Origin: a virus
Length of the DNA stretch: 49,760 nt
IMG/VR virus record: IMGVR_UViG_3300036791_000553
Coordinates: 1-49,760 of that record
Direction: 5' to 3' (one strand)
Part shown: positions 39,082-48,125 of the stretch, piece by piece
Layout of the letters: every line of letters begins with the position of its first letter
Position numbering within the stretch: position 1 is the stretch's first letter
Notes under the pieces: model-generated
What the model saw: only the letters and a program-made list of their open reading frames with translations
What the model was told of the DNA's origin: nothing
Database searches by the model: none
Position numbers and translations under genes: made by a program

Positions 39082-39727
39082 GGATGGTGAATGGTGGATC
39101 AAGAACGGATCCACCGGCGCTCGTCACAGAGCACGTGTCGCAAATTGCCTGACTTGTAATAAGCAATTCAGGGATTACCCGCACGGCAAGACTGAGTTCT
39201 GTTCGGAGAATTGTCGGCGCGTGAACTGCGCGCGATGCGGCAAGCGTTTCCGGCCGGAAAGCGCTCGGCATAAATTCTGTTCCTTCGAATGCAAGCAAGG
39301 TACGAATACTTGCGAGCATTGCAGGAAAGAATTTGTGCCGAAGAAGAACACTAAAAATAGATTCTGCAGCAAGGAATGCTTCTATGATGCTACAAGTCCA
39401 GTCGGGTCGGTCATCAATGATCCAAGCGGATATACCTTAACGAAGACTCCGCCAGGAACTCCAGGGATCAAACTTGCGAGCATGGGCCGCTCGCATTGGA
39501 TGTGGACGCATCGTTACGTGATGCAGCAAAAGCTTGGGCGTCCGTTGCTCAGGACCGAGCGCGTTCATCACATCAATCGTATTAAGAGCGACAATCGTCC
39601 CGAAAACCTAGAAATATGGGACGGCGGTCATCCTCATGGTATGCGTAAGAAGGACAAGCTTAAGCAATTCACAGTCGCTGATCTTGAAGATGAACTAAAA
39701 CGACGACGAGGAAACAGTGAACCTTGA
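38981..39727 (+). CDS. HNH endonuclease with Cys-rich zinc modules, 248 aa
   Basis: The start is uncertain: ATG 38981 is used here, but the first 35 residues overlap the S74-like end of the upstream gene in another frame and look non-native; TTG 39056 is an alternative. The middle contains three zinc-finger-like modules (CLTCNKQF, CARCGKRF, CEHCRKEF with matching CxxxC partners). The C-terminal part is an HNH core (RVHHINRIKSDNRPENLEIW). It is a mobile nuclease inserted in the head-fibre cassette. The stop overlaps the next gene by 11 bases. Confidence 0.75.
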   Translation: MKSKSTFQKRSKRSTALTTSTSRSRLIIWKFVHEDGEWWIKNGSTGARHRARVANCLTCNKQFRDYPHGKTEFCSENCRRVNCARCGKRFRPESARHKFCSFECKQGTNTCEHCRKEFVPKKNTKNRFCSKECFYDATSPVGSVINDPSGYTLTKTPPGTPGIKLASMGRSHWMWTHRYVMQQKLGRPLLRTERVHHINRIKSDNRPENLEIWDGGHPHGMRKKDKLKQFTVADLEDELKRRRGNSEP

Positions 39728-40046
39728 TCCACTACGCAGCCAGCAGGGGCAGGAGAAGCTGCTGTTCGACCTGTTCGCGACGGCGGCAACCGGCAAGAAC
39801 GCGGATGCGGTGATGGGGGCGGCGGTCAACATCATCATGAACGCGATCCGGCAGAACTACCCTAAGCGCATGGACGCCGAGAGCAAGATGAGCGAGCTGT
39901 TCGGCCGTGCCACGCAGCTGCTGCTGGCCAACAGCTACGACAGCGTGACCGGCTTGCGCAGGACCGTGGTTCCGGCCACGCAGGTCGTGCGCATGCCGTT
40001 CCACCTGGAGGATGACATCCACGATCCGCGGATGCACCGGAAATGA
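39717..40046 (+). CDS. Small virion-type protein, 109 aa
   Basis: GTG 39717 lies within the end of the HNH gene. The protein is helical (QQGQEKLLFDLFATAATGKNADAVMGAAVNI) and its end overlaps the next ATG (ATGA). No family is named. Its location in the fibre cassette suggests a virion or assembly role. Confidence 0.5.
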   Translation: MNLDPLRSQQGQEKLLFDLFATAATGKNADAVMGAAVNIIMNAIRQNYPKRMDAESKMSELFGRATQLLLANSYDSVTGLRRTVVPATQVVRMPFHLEDDIHDPRMHRK

Positions 40047-40738
40047 TTCTGCTCACGAGCACGTCGGACAAGCTGCAGGTGATCACGTCGGCTGCGGCGA
40101 CCATCGATGTGCATGCCAGTTGGGTGGATAATGCCGCGAGCACAATCACGCCGGGGCGGACCAACACCGCTATCACGACGGCGACTACGACTGATGTTGT
40201 TGCCGCTCCTGCGGCATCCACGCAACGCAACGTCAAGACGCTGCACGTACGCAACACGCATGCCACACTATCGTGCGATGTGACCGTGCAGCATACTGAC
40301 GGGACGCATACCGTTCAGTTGCACAAGGCCACGCTGCCTGCTGGTAGCGCGTTGGAATATATCGACGAGGCCGGGTTTTTGGTCGTTGGCGTGGGCTCGC
40401 CACCATTGGCGCGGCTGGATGTAGCCGATCAACTGATTGCCGGCGGCGCCAACGTCTCATCGCTCAGCCTGACGACAGGCAGCATCACGCTTGATTGCGG
40501 GGCCAGGCCGACGCAGTACATCACCAACAACGGCGCGTTTACCATCACCGCTCCGAGCAATGACGGTTCCTGCATGCTGCTGGTAACGAACGGCGCATCT
40601 GCGGGTACGATTACCTTCAGCGGATTCACCATGGCAAATATTGGTGACCCGTTGACTACTACGAACACAAGCAAGTTCAGCGTGTTTATCTGGCGCATCA
40701 ATGGTGTGACCGGATATCGCATCGCGGCACATCAATGA
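40043..40738 (+). CDS. Fibre-like structural protein, 231 aa
   Basis: ATGA coupling to the upstream gene. The N-terminus (MILLTSTSDKLQVITSAAATIDVHASWVDN) is an anchor segment known from structural proteins of rhizobial phages, from memory. Residues 60-110 form a beta-sandwich-like block (NVKTLHVRNTHATLSCDVTV), and the C-terminal half (NNGAFTITAPSNDGSC...FSVFIWRINGVTGYRI) resembles fibre end domains. It probably decorates the virion. Confidence 0.55.
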   Translation: MILLTSTSDKLQVITSAAATIDVHASWVDNAASTITPGRTNTAITTATTTDVVAAPAASTQRNVKTLHVRNTHATLSCDVTVQHTDGTHTVQLHKATLPAGSALEYIDEAGFLVVGVGSPPLARLDVADQLIAGGANVSSLSLTTGSITLDCGARPTQYITNNGAFTITAPSNDGSCMLLVTNGASAGTITFSGFTMANIGDPLTTTNTSKFSVFIWRINGVTGYRIAAHQ

Positions 40739-41340
40739 TTCCAGCCTTCAGTCCGGTGATGATTGTGCCGCCTGTGCCGCCTACTACCTGGGATCCGACA
40801 GGAAAGGGGACTCTTGTTACGTTATCTAATGGCAACTTGGATGCGACGTCTTCCACTACATGGTCAGGAGTGAGATCAACAAGTGGTAAAACCAGTGGGA
40901 AATGGTACTGTGAAGTAAGAATTGTCACTGTCATAGCAAGTAATATCTTTATTGGAGTGATGAATAACGACACGGCCGGCGGTGCGAGCATGGATGTACT
41001 ATCTACCCCGCAAGTTGGCCAAGTTCGTGATGATGGATTTAATGCTTCCAGTTCGGGATTTGCTATTTCTGGTCTTTCACCGGCGTTGGGTTCATTGGCC
41101 AATAATGACATAGTTCAAGTAGCGGTGGATGTAAGTAACAAAATGGCATGGCTCGGAACCAATAATATCTACACTGCATCTGGCAATCCCGGAGCTGGCA
41201 CTAATCCAACATGGACTTGGACTTCTGCTTATACGATATTCGTGGGTGCCACTTTGGGCGCCAACCCTTTTATTCGCATCCAACCCAATGCTGCGGTTCA
41301 AACCTTTACGCCACCCACCGGCTTTAGTGCTTGGAGTTGA
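40735..41340 (+). CDS. SPRY-domain-like virion protein, 201 aa
   Basis: ATGA coupling. From about residue 40 the pattern follows a SPRY domain: TSGKWYCEVRI, IFIGVMN, VGQVRDDG, DIVQVAVDVSNKMAWLGTNN and NPGAGTNPTW, in the right order and spacing. SPRY domains in phage fibres bind surface ligands. It sits in the unusual cassette inside the head module. Confidence 0.65.
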   Translation: MIPAFSPVMIVPPVPPTTWDPTGKGTLVTLSNGNLDATSSTTWSGVRSTSGKTSGKWYCEVRIVTVIASNIFIGVMNNDTAGGASMDVLSTPQVGQVRDDGFNASSSGFAISGLSPALGSLANNDIVQVAVDVSNKMAWLGTNNIYTASGNPGAGTNPTWTWTSAYTIFVGATLGANPFIRIQPNAAVQTFTPPTGFSAWS

Positions 41341-41345
41341 GTCTG

Positions 41346-41933
41346 ATGATCGGCAGTGCAGACCTTCCCAACAACAAAGTGCTCGAGGTAGTGCGCGCCG
41401 CCACCATGACGCTTAACATTCCAGGTGAGTGGGCTGCGGCTAATGTCGGCCCCGGCTACGTGACGCCGGACAACAAATATGCCGTTTTGCCTGTAACCCA
41501 GTTCTGGCCGCCGCAGGGACAAATCAGTACCGGGGAGCCGAGCTATGCACTTGCCGGGAACAAGCGTTCGATTATTGAGACCTATGCTACTGCAGTGCCG
41601 CCGCCCAGGCAGCGGACAGTCATTCCAACGAATCCAGTATATTTGTATAATATCAACAGCGATGCCGCCAATTACGAACGGCATGCGCTGAATTGGTTCA
41701 ACAATATCTGCTATGCCAGAAACGAGAAGGCTGGTGGCGGGCAAGCCAGGCCGTACATTCCGGTGACTGGCGCCGTGACGGTTGCTCGGCTTCCGCAGGC
41801 ACTGCGAGCAGGCATCGGAGCACGGCTTATGGTCACCGACGCCACTGTCACCACTTTCATGAGTGTGGTGCAAGGGGGAGGAACGAACATAGTTCCCGTA
41901 GTATCTGATGGAAAACAATGGCTGATCGGGTGA
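41346..41933 (+). CDS. Virion cassette protein, 195 aa, unknown
   Basis: ATG 41346 follows the preceding stop by 5 bases (a TTG at 41331 is less likely). It includes blocks such as GYVTPDNKYAVLPVTQFWPP and NIPGEWAAANVGPGY, rich in Pro and aromatic residues. No domain is recognised. Together with the neighbours it probably forms a capsid-associated fibre. Confidence 0.5.
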   Translation: MIGSADLPNNKVLEVVRAATMTLNIPGEWAAANVGPGYVTPDNKYAVLPVTQFWPPQGQISTGEPSYALAGNKRSIIETYATAVPPPRQRTVIPTNPVYLYNINSDAANYERHALNWFNNICYARNEKAGGGQARPYIPVTGAVTVARLPQALRAGIGARLMVTDATVTTFMSVVQGGGTNIVPVVSDGKQWLIG

Positions 41934-41937
41934 CGGC

Positions 41938-42228
41938 ATGGCAACATTAGCTGTTAACTTCTCTGGGTCTGGCATCGCCGCCGCCAATGTGTCCAAGAAC
42001 TATACCATCAATGATACGGACACCCAGGCAATCATTGACTGGTCAAAGATTGCATTCGCTTCTGAAATCCAGTCCACTTACAACCCTTCCGGAAACCCCA
42101 GTTTTGTTGCGACCAATGATCAGATTATGCTGATTTGGATCCAATCATGGATCAATGGCACGATTGACGGCGTGCAGCGCAATCAGGCTGTACCCGCAAG
42201 TATTCCACCACCAATTTCAATACAATGA
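41938..42228 (+). CDS. Small cassette protein, 96 aa
   Basis: A small protein beginning MATLAVNFSGSGIAAANVSKNYTIND with Asp/Thr-rich central part and a Trp-rich block (MLIWIQSWINGTIDG). No family is recognised. It lies between two beta-rich cassette proteins. Confidence 0.5.
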   Translation: MATLAVNFSGSGIAAANVSKNYTINDTDTQAIIDWSKIAFASEIQSTYNPSGNPSFVATNDQIMLIWIQSWINGTIDGVQRNQAVPASIPPPISIQ

Positions 42229-42241
42229 AGCGAGAAATGCC

Positions 42242-42823
42242 ATGAGTCTAGGTTACTGGGAAACGCTGGCTTCTGTCGCTGCCGATGGCACGGCGCTGAC
42301 GGCGGCAGCGCGAGCGAGCCTTTTGCAAGGGCCAGCCAAGAGCGGCCTTTACACGATGGCTGCGAACCGCCTGCGCATTGGGGACGTGTTGCACATCCGC
42401 GCCTCCGGACGCATCTCCTGCGTCGTCACCACTCCGGGCACAGCGCGGTGGGATCTGTCATTTGGCGTCGGCGGCACGGCCAGCATGGACACTCTGGCGA
42501 TTCCGTTGATTACAACTCCCGCGCAGACCACTGTTGGCTGGATGCTGGACATGGAGGGTGTCGTCCGGGCGATCGGCAGCACTGGCAACATATTTTGGCA
42601 GGGCTATTGGTTGTCGCAGGCGGCATTGAACACTGCGGCCCCGGCGACTGGTCCAGGCCCAGGTGGCAATACGCTGCCGTACAACACTGCGCCCGTGATT
42701 GGAGCCAACGTCGACATGACGGTGGCGCAGATCCTCGATTTCAACTGGACGCAGACGGTCACGACCGGCAGCGTGACGCTGCACAATTACAGGATCTCGC
42801 TGGCGACTGCGAGCGGGTTCTAG
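42242..42823 (+). CDS. Cassette beta-sandwich protein, 193 aa
   Basis: ATG 42242 is used; the frame extends upstream to 42155 but would overlap the previous gene. The sequence (GDVLHIRASGRISCVVTTPGTARWDL, GWMLDMEGVVRAIGSTG, TVTTGSVTLHNYRISLA) fits a beta-sandwich or jelly-roll of the type seen in phage decoration proteins. It is next to the large repeat protein. Confidence 0.55.
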   Translation: MSLGYWETLASVAADGTALTAAARASLLQGPAKSGLYTMAANRLRIGDVLHIRASGRISCVVTTPGTARWDLSFGVGGTASMDTLAIPLITTPAQTTVGWMLDMEGVVRAIGSTGNIFWQGYWLSQAALNTAAPATGPGPGGNTLPYNTAPVIGANVDMTVAQILDFNWTQTVTTGSVTLHNYRISLATASGF

Positions 42824-42868
42824 ATGTACCCGATATCTATCTTCGCGTCGGCATAATTCGGGTGGTAA

Positions 42869-45745
42869 ATGGCCATCACCCTGGTTGCTGGCCAGACCGC
42901 TGTTACCGAGGTTGCCAGCAACGTCACCACCGCAACGGTCACTCTTCCTAACAATCCCACCCCTGGAAATCTGGTTGTCGTTCTATTTGGCGTTTCCAAT
43001 AGCGGCATCACGATCACATCACTCAAGGATGGTGCCGCTACTCCTAATAATTACACTCTGACATCCAAAACCCCATTTCAAAATACAACGACTCACGGGG
43101 GGGCCGCCAATACCACAGGTATCGGTTATCTGGCCAACACGCCTGCCAGTGCCACCAAGAGTATTACGGTTACAATTTCCATTGCGGCGCATATAGATAT
43201 CTGGGCAGCGGAATTTACCGGAGCTGCAACCTCTTTAACGCTTGAGAATGATGCGACGGGTACTGACCCCGGCAGTGCTGGCACAACCATCAATGTCCCA
43301 TCGTATACTACGACGAATGACGGAGATCTGCTGGTTGCTGTCTGTTCTGTCAGCGGGAGCGTTTCTTCGGCAAACAGTCCGTGGACGGAAATCGCGGGAA
43401 TTCCGGCCAGTGGTGATGGCGCAGAATATACGATCCAACCCACGCATGGAGCGCAGGCAGTAGGCTGGACTGCCAGCTCAAGCACCTGGGCTTCAATTCT
43501 TGCGGCATTCAAGGCGGCGACCGCTGCTGTCACCGACATCGGCGGTGAATCAAGAGCACGGGGGCCGCTTCGCGAATATCGCGCTCGTCCTGGTCGTCAT
43601 CTGTTCGACCGTAGTTTTGCCGGTGACCTTGGCTCGCCGACACAGACGCTGACTTCGGCTTTTGTCGATAGCGATGATGCAATCCCTGCACCTGTGGTCG
43701 TTGCCAGCATCTCATTGGCTCCGGGAGCGGTTTCTAGTGACGATTCGATTGTCGGGGCAGATGTTAGTCTGCCTGGGGCCGGGATTCCTGGTCTCAGCAT
43801 TTACGAGCCGTACTACCGGATCGAGGGCTGGTTCAACGATGCGGCGCTCATGCGCGCTGCGTGGTTTGATCGCGATCAGGCTGATGTGCTCGGTCCTGCC
43901 ACGCTGGCGCCAGGCTTGGTTGCCGTTGACGACGCGATCTATGCGCCGACTGCAGTTGCCACTGCGACGTTGGTATCGGCGGCAGTTGCATCTGATGATG
44001 TTTTCCGCGTCCCGGCCGTCTCGGCGACTGCTGCGCTACTGCCGCAGATCGTCGCCGCCGATGATGCAATCTATGTTGCCGCAGTCAGCCCGCTTCTTGT
44101 ACCGAGCCTCATTGGCAGCGACGATGCTGTTTCGGCACCGAGTGTTTCCAGCACGGCTAGTCTGCTGCCGGGGTTGGTTACAGATGCGGATGTGATCCCC
44201 GCGCCCAGCGTCTCCAGCCTGACAACGCTGCAGCCGCAGTCGGTTCCAGACACAGACGCGTTCTACATTCCAGTTGCCAGCGCGAGTGCGAGGCTGCTGC
44301 CAGCCATAGTCACAGACGGTGATGTGATTTCGGCGCCGAGTGTAGTCAATACAACGATTGCACTGCCAGGCCTCGTCACCGACACTGATGTCTTTCTAGT
44401 TCCGGCCATTGCGCCATTGGTGACGCTGCAGCCGGGAGCGGTTGTCGACGCCGATGGTTTCTACGCGCCCGTAACAAGCGCAACTGCTGGAATTCTGCCA
44501 TCCCTCTGGGCAGATCCTGACACGTGCTATGTTCCTTCTGCCGCTGCGGGGGCGGTTGCGCTGGCTCCGACGCTCTATGTCGACGGCGACACCATTCCGG
44601 CTCCCGTTGCGTCTGCAGTACTGGCGCCAGCGTCTTACGCCGATGCTGATAGCGTCCCTGCTCCGACCGTATTGCTCTATACCCAGTTTCTCACGCCATC
44701 GGCTGTCGCATCGGATGACGCTTTCTACTCGCCGGGGATCGTTGCTGGCGGCTCGTTGCTGCCGATTAGTGTTTACATCGACGTAGACGTGCTTCCTGCT
44801 CCAGCCGTTGCGCCTGGCGCAGTGGTGCTGGCGCCGCAGTTGTGGCCTGACGTTGATGCCTTCTTCGCTCCGATCACTGCAAGCACCAGCACGCTGCTGC
44901 CGGGGTTGGTCACCGACGCGGATGTAGTCTTTGCCGCCACCGTAGCTGGTGGCGCTTCGGCAATTGCGCCGAGCCTCGTGGTCGACCCCGATGCTTTCTA
45001 CGCAGCCAGCGTTCAGCCTGGAAGCGTCACGCTGCATCCAGGTTTGGTCACTGATCTTGACGTTGTCTCGGCTCCATCGATCGTCAGCGTGACTGACTTA
45101 TCTCTCGCCCTGGTCGTGGACCAGGATCAAATCTACGGCCCGGCTTTCACGGTTGGTGCTGCTCCGCTCAATGCAGCGCTGTATGTCGATGCTGACAGCT
45201 TTGGCGTACCTTTCCTTGGTGCGGGCGGCATAGTGGTGGCGCCCAATTTGGTGGCGGATAATGACATCGTTGCCGCGCCTGCGGTTGCGCAATTGGCCTA
45301 TCCGCTTGGCATGCAGCTGTATGTTGACTCGGACGCCATTCCGGTCGCCAACGTCCTGGCCACCATCGGCATCACGGCGGCATTCGTTGTCGATGTCGAT
45401 CAGTTCTATGCCGCCGGCGTGGTCACCGGGACTCTCGCGCCCGCGCGGGTGGTGGATCAGGATGCATTCTATGCGGTTCAGACCAGCATGGCCCTGGGGC
45501 CTTCGCGGGTTATCGATCGGGACGCGATCTATGTAACCAACTCCGCTGGCGGCATCGCGTCGATCAAGCATGGCCTGACTGGATCGGTGATCTATCCCAA
45601 TCCAGGTGCCAGCGTAACAGATCCGAGGCACATGCTGGGTAGCATGGGTGACCGTGTTCTGACAGGAAGCGCGCCGGAACGCGGTCTTACAGGCAGTGCC
45701 ACTGGCAAGCCACATCTGACGGGATCAGTCAAAAAGGCAGCATGA
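42869..45745 (+). CDS. Giant Asp-rich tandem-repeat protein, 958 aa
   Basis: Residues 1-220 are two beta-sandwich-like domains (LPNNPTPGNLVVVLFGVSN, NDGDLLVAVCSVSG). From about residue 255 to 930 there are about 27 tandem repeats of roughly 22 residues with the core L-x-x-D-x-D-x-F/I-Y-x-P-x-V (for example LVTDADVIPAPSV, LVVDPDAFYAASV). The C-terminal 60 residues hold four LTGS motifs. No signal peptide or membrane segment is present. The repeats recur in the 343-aa protein at 8427. The predicted shape is a long rod or beta-solenoid, possibly cation-stabilised; the role (capsid fibre or adhesin) is inference from position. Confidence 0.6.
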   Translation: MAITLVAGQTAVTEVASNVTTATVTLPNNPTPGNLVVVLFGVSNSGITITSLKDGAATPNNYTLTSKTPFQNTTTHGGAANTTGIGYLANTPASATKSITVTISIAAHIDIWAAEFTGAATSLTLENDATGTDPGSAGTTINVPSYTTTNDGDLLVAVCSVSGSVSSANSPWTEIAGIPASGDGAEYTIQPTHGAQAVGWTASSSTWASILAAFKAATAAVTDIGGESRARGPLREYRARPGRHLFDRSFAGDLGSPTQTLTSAFVDSDDAIPAPVVVASISLAPGAVSSDDSIVGADVSLPGAGIPGLSIYEPYYRIEGWFNDAALMRAAWFDRDQADVLGPATLAPGLVAVDDAIYAPTAVATATLVSAAVASDDVFRVPAVSATAALLPQIVAADDAIYVAAVSPLLVPSLIGSDDAVSAPSVSSTASLLPGLVTDADVIPAPSVSSLTTLQPQSVPDTDAFYIPVASASARLLPAIVTDGDVISAPSVVNTTIALPGLVTDTDVFLVPAIAPLVTLQPGAVVDADGFYAPVTSATAGILPSLWADPDTCYVPSAAAGAVALAPTLYVDGDTIPAPVASAVLAPASYADADSVPAPTVLLYTQFLTPSAVASDDAFYSPGIVAGGSLLPISVYIDVDVLPAPAVAPGAVVLAPQLWPDVDAFFAPITASTSTLLPGLVTDADVVFAATVAGGASAIAPSLVVDPDAFYAASVQPGSVTLHPGLVTDLDVVSAPSIVSVTDLSLALVVDQDQIYGPAFTVGAAPLNAALYVDADSFGVPFLGAGGIVVAPNLVADNDIVAAPAVAQLAYPLGMQLYVDSDAIPVANVLATIGITAAFVVDVDQFYAAGVVTGTLAPARVVDQDAFYAVQTSMALGPSRVIDRDAIYVTNSAGGIASIKHGLTGSVIYPNPGASVTDPRHMLGSMGDRVLTGSAPERGLTGSATGKPHLTGSVKKAA

Positions 45746-46455
45746 CAGACATTCGGCAGAACTTCTCGTTGATTGCAGGCGACGACGTCGATGTCGATTA
45801 TACCATCACGCCGCCGCCTCCGACCCCGATCAATCTGACTACTGCCAATTTGACCTGGAAAGCATTTCCTCAGGTTCGCGGAGTCGCCGACAAGACACAG
45901 CCGGTCATTGCGAAAGCGAGCGGTGATGGCGGCGTCGAGGTGACCGACCCTGGCAATTACTTGTTTACGGTGCATCTACTGAGCGCCGATACTCTGGGCA
46001 CATTGGCCGGCAATTACTATTACGAGACGGTGGTGGTGGACGTCGATAATAACAATCGGCGATCCACGATAACCGTCGGGACGATGACGGTGATAGATAC
46101 CGCCGATCCTCTCAATGTCATTGCTCTCAAGTCGATGTTTCCCTCGTTGGCAACTGCCGATGATGCGACGTTGCAGACGGCCCTCGATGAAGCTGCATTG
46201 TTCGTGGACGATACCTGGGCAGTGCAGGACATCACTGCGGCAACATTTTACTTGTCTGGCCATTTCATAACGGCCGCGCAGGCGACGTCAGGCGGAGGTC
46301 AGCTGGTAACGTCGGAGCGCATCGGCCAGATCGCGATCAACTATGCAACGGCAACGGCAGCCACGGGCGCATATCCGAGCTTGTCGACGACAAGCTTCGG
46401 GCAGATGTTTCTGGCGCTGATGCGCCGCAATAGTCCCGGCATTGCGGTGGTGTAA
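45742..46455 (+). CDS. BppU-like domain fused to DUF4054 head-completion domain, 237 aa
   Basis: ATGA coupling to the repeat protein. Residues 1-115 look like a BppU/Ig-like domain (RQNFSLIAGDDVDVDYTI, TTANLTWKAF), while the C-terminal 120 residues (LKSMFPSLATADDATLQTALDEAALFVDDTW...) match the DUF4054 head-tail connector family. The usual protein is only the second part. It may close the capsid neck and at the same time carry the cassette attachment. Confidence 0.65.
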   Translation: MTDIRQNFSLIAGDDVDVDYTITPPPPTPINLTTANLTWKAFPQVRGVADKTQPVIAKASGDGGVEVTDPGNYLFTVHLLSADTLGTLAGNYYYETVVVDVDNNNRRSTITVGTMTVIDTADPLNVIALKSMFPSLATADDATLQTALDEAALFVDDTWAVQDITAATFYLSGHFITAAQATSGGGQLVTSERIGQIAINYATATAATGAYPSLSTTSFGQMFLALMRRNSPGIAVV

Positions 46456-46793
46456 TGGACTACAGCGCCGAGATCAGGATCGCCGACCGTCTGATCAGCA
46501 AGTACGGCGCGCCAGCCGTCTTGCGGCGGAATACTGGAGATCGGATGTGCGTTGCCTTCATCTCGGAATACTCGCCGCAGGAGCGCATGGGCAAGGTGAT
46601 AAACCAGACCGACCGCAAGGCGCTGGTATCGCCTGTCGGCCTGGCGGCCGCTCCGGACAGTGAGCAGGATCGCTTGGTGACGCTCGATCCGGCCACCGGT
46701 TTGGAACTCGAGACGCTGCGCATCATTGCACCGATCGGCAAGATGGCGCCAGCGGGCGTCGTGGTATATTTTGAATTACAGCTTCGCCGATGA
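46455..46793 (+). CDS. Head-tail joining (neck) protein, 112 aa
   Basis: The start overlaps the upstream stop by one base (TAATG). The protein is small and beta-rich (GAPAVLRRNTGDRMCVAFISEY, TLRIIAPIGKMAPAGVVVYFELQ). Position between the DUF4054 head completion and tail terminator genes indicates a neck or head-closure role. Confidence 0.6.
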   Translation: MDYSAEIRIADRLISKYGAPAVLRRNTGDRMCVAFISEYSPQERMGKVINQTDRKALVSPVGLAAAPDSEQDRLVTLDPATGLELETLRIIAPIGKMAPAGVVVYFELQLRR

Positions 46794-47266
46794 TGGACAA
46801 GCGCGAGCTCATCCTTGAACGACTGCTGGCATTGCTAGGTGCGGTGAATGGCACGGCTGATCCGCTCAACATATTCCGCAATCGCGCCGAGATACCGATC
46901 GAAAAACTGCCGGCACTGGTGTTGCTCGATGGCAAGGAGGATCTGAAGTATCCAGATCTGCCGCATACGCGCGGTGGTGTGCGGGTGTCTGCCGTGTTCG
47001 ACCTCAAGCCGCAAGTGTTCATCGTGCTGCGGCCACGCGATGACATCAACAATGTGGGCGTCGGCGAAGAACTGTCCGGGCTGCGCATGCAGGTGATCAA
47101 GATATTCACTCAGGACGATCAGTTGATCAATGGTCTGCTCGGCAGCAATGGCGAGGTCATGTATCTCGGCCATGAGACTGACCTGCAGACCGGGTCGACA
47201 GTGCTCGGCCAGATGCAGCTGAACTTTCGGCTGTCCTACGTGCTGAATCCAAGCGACTTCAACTGA
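46790..47266 (+). CDS. Tail terminator protein candidate, 158 aa
   Basis: ATGA overlap with the upstream gene. The sequence (RELILERLLALLGAVNG, PALVLLDGKED, VFIVLRPRDDINNVGVGEELSGLRMQVIKIF) has the alpha/beta pattern of tail terminator/gpU-like proteins and sits right before the major tail gene, which is the usual place. It would cap the tail tube where it joins the neck. Confidence 0.65.
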   Translation: MMDKRELILERLLALLGAVNGTADPLNIFRNRAEIPIEKLPALVLLDGKEDLKYPDLPHTRGGVRVSAVFDLKPQVFIVLRPRDDINNVGVGEELSGLRMQVIKIFTQDDQLINGLLGSNGEVMYLGHETDLQTGSTVLGQMQLNFRLSYVLNPSDFN

Positions 47267-47279
47267 AGGAGAACAAGCC

Positions 47280-48113
47280 ATGACTGTTGGTGTCACCAGC
47301 CCGGACGTCGGCAATCTTGCCGTTGGTAAGGGTTTTATCCTGTTCAAGCCAACTGACCAATCCAGCTTCTTCCATGTTGGCAACGTGCCGACTTTCACCT
47401 TCACGCCGAAGGCGACGGTGCTGGATCATTATACTGCGATGGCTGGCAGCAAGATCAAGGATCTCAGCATCATCACCGAGAAGTCCGGTGAGGTGAAGAT
47501 GGATCTCGAAGAACTGACCGCCCAGAACCTGGCAATGCTGGTGATGGGCACAGTCGGCACTGATGCCAGCACTCCGGCTAATCCGCAGGTACAGATCTTC
47601 TCACGCAGTTCGCTTGTCGGAGAATTGAAGTTCTATGCCACCAATGAGGTCGGTCCGCGCTGGTACGTTGATCTGCTCAGCGTCAACCTGACGCCGTCCG
47701 GCGATTTCTCCCCGATCATTGATAACGCCTTCATGAAGATGCCCATCACCGGCTCGGTGCAGGCGATCGATGGCGTATTTGGAACCATGACGCTGATGGG
47801 GCCTGTCGGCGCAGTAGCGCCGACGAACGTGCTGTTGCCGACGATCACTGGCATGAGCGGCACACCGGCCGGCACGCCTCATGCTGCTGACGTGCTCACT
47901 GCCAACATCGGTGCGTGGGTGGGAGCCACTTCCTACACGTATGCCTGGCAGAGCGGCACCAGTGGAACGTTCACACCTATCGTTGGACAAACCAGCAAGA
48001 CCTACACCGTGGTGGCTGGTGATACTGGGAAGGCGTTCGAGGTGATAGTGACCGGAGTGAATGCGAAGGGCAGCACGCCGGCGACCAGTGCACCCACTCT
48101 CGCAACAGTATAA
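47280..48113 (+). CDS. Major tail protein with C-terminal Ig-like domain, 277 aa
   Basis: AAGGAGA precedes ATG 47280. Residues 1-180 are a tail-tube fold (NLAVGKGFILFKPTDQSSFFHVGNVPTFTFT, VKMDLEELTAQNLAMLVMG). Residues about 185-277 are an Ig-like domain (YTYAWQSGTSGTF, GQTSKTYTVVAGDTGKAFEV). Ig extensions on tube proteins are displayed on the tail surface and may help weak cell-surface binding. Confidence 0.8.
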   Translation: MTVGVTSPDVGNLAVGKGFILFKPTDQSSFFHVGNVPTFTFTPKATVLDHYTAMAGSKIKDLSIITEKSGEVKMDLEELTAQNLAMLVMGTVGTDASTPANPQVQIFSRSSLVGELKFYATNEVGPRWYVDLLSVNLTPSGDFSPIIDNAFMKMPITGSVQAIDGVFGTMTLMGPVGAVAPTNVLLPTITGMSGTPAGTPHAADVLTANIGAWVGATSYTYAWQSGTSGTFTPIVGQTSKTYTVVAGDTGKAFEVIVTGVNAKGSTPATSAPTLATV

Positions 48114-48125
48114 AGGAGGAGCGTA

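Noticed and set aside
42869-45745. CRISPR-like array because of repetitive DNA
   Set aside because: The repetition is at protein level in one open frame with drifting DNA and no constant spacer/repeat alternation; no CRISPR array was seen anywhere in the window.
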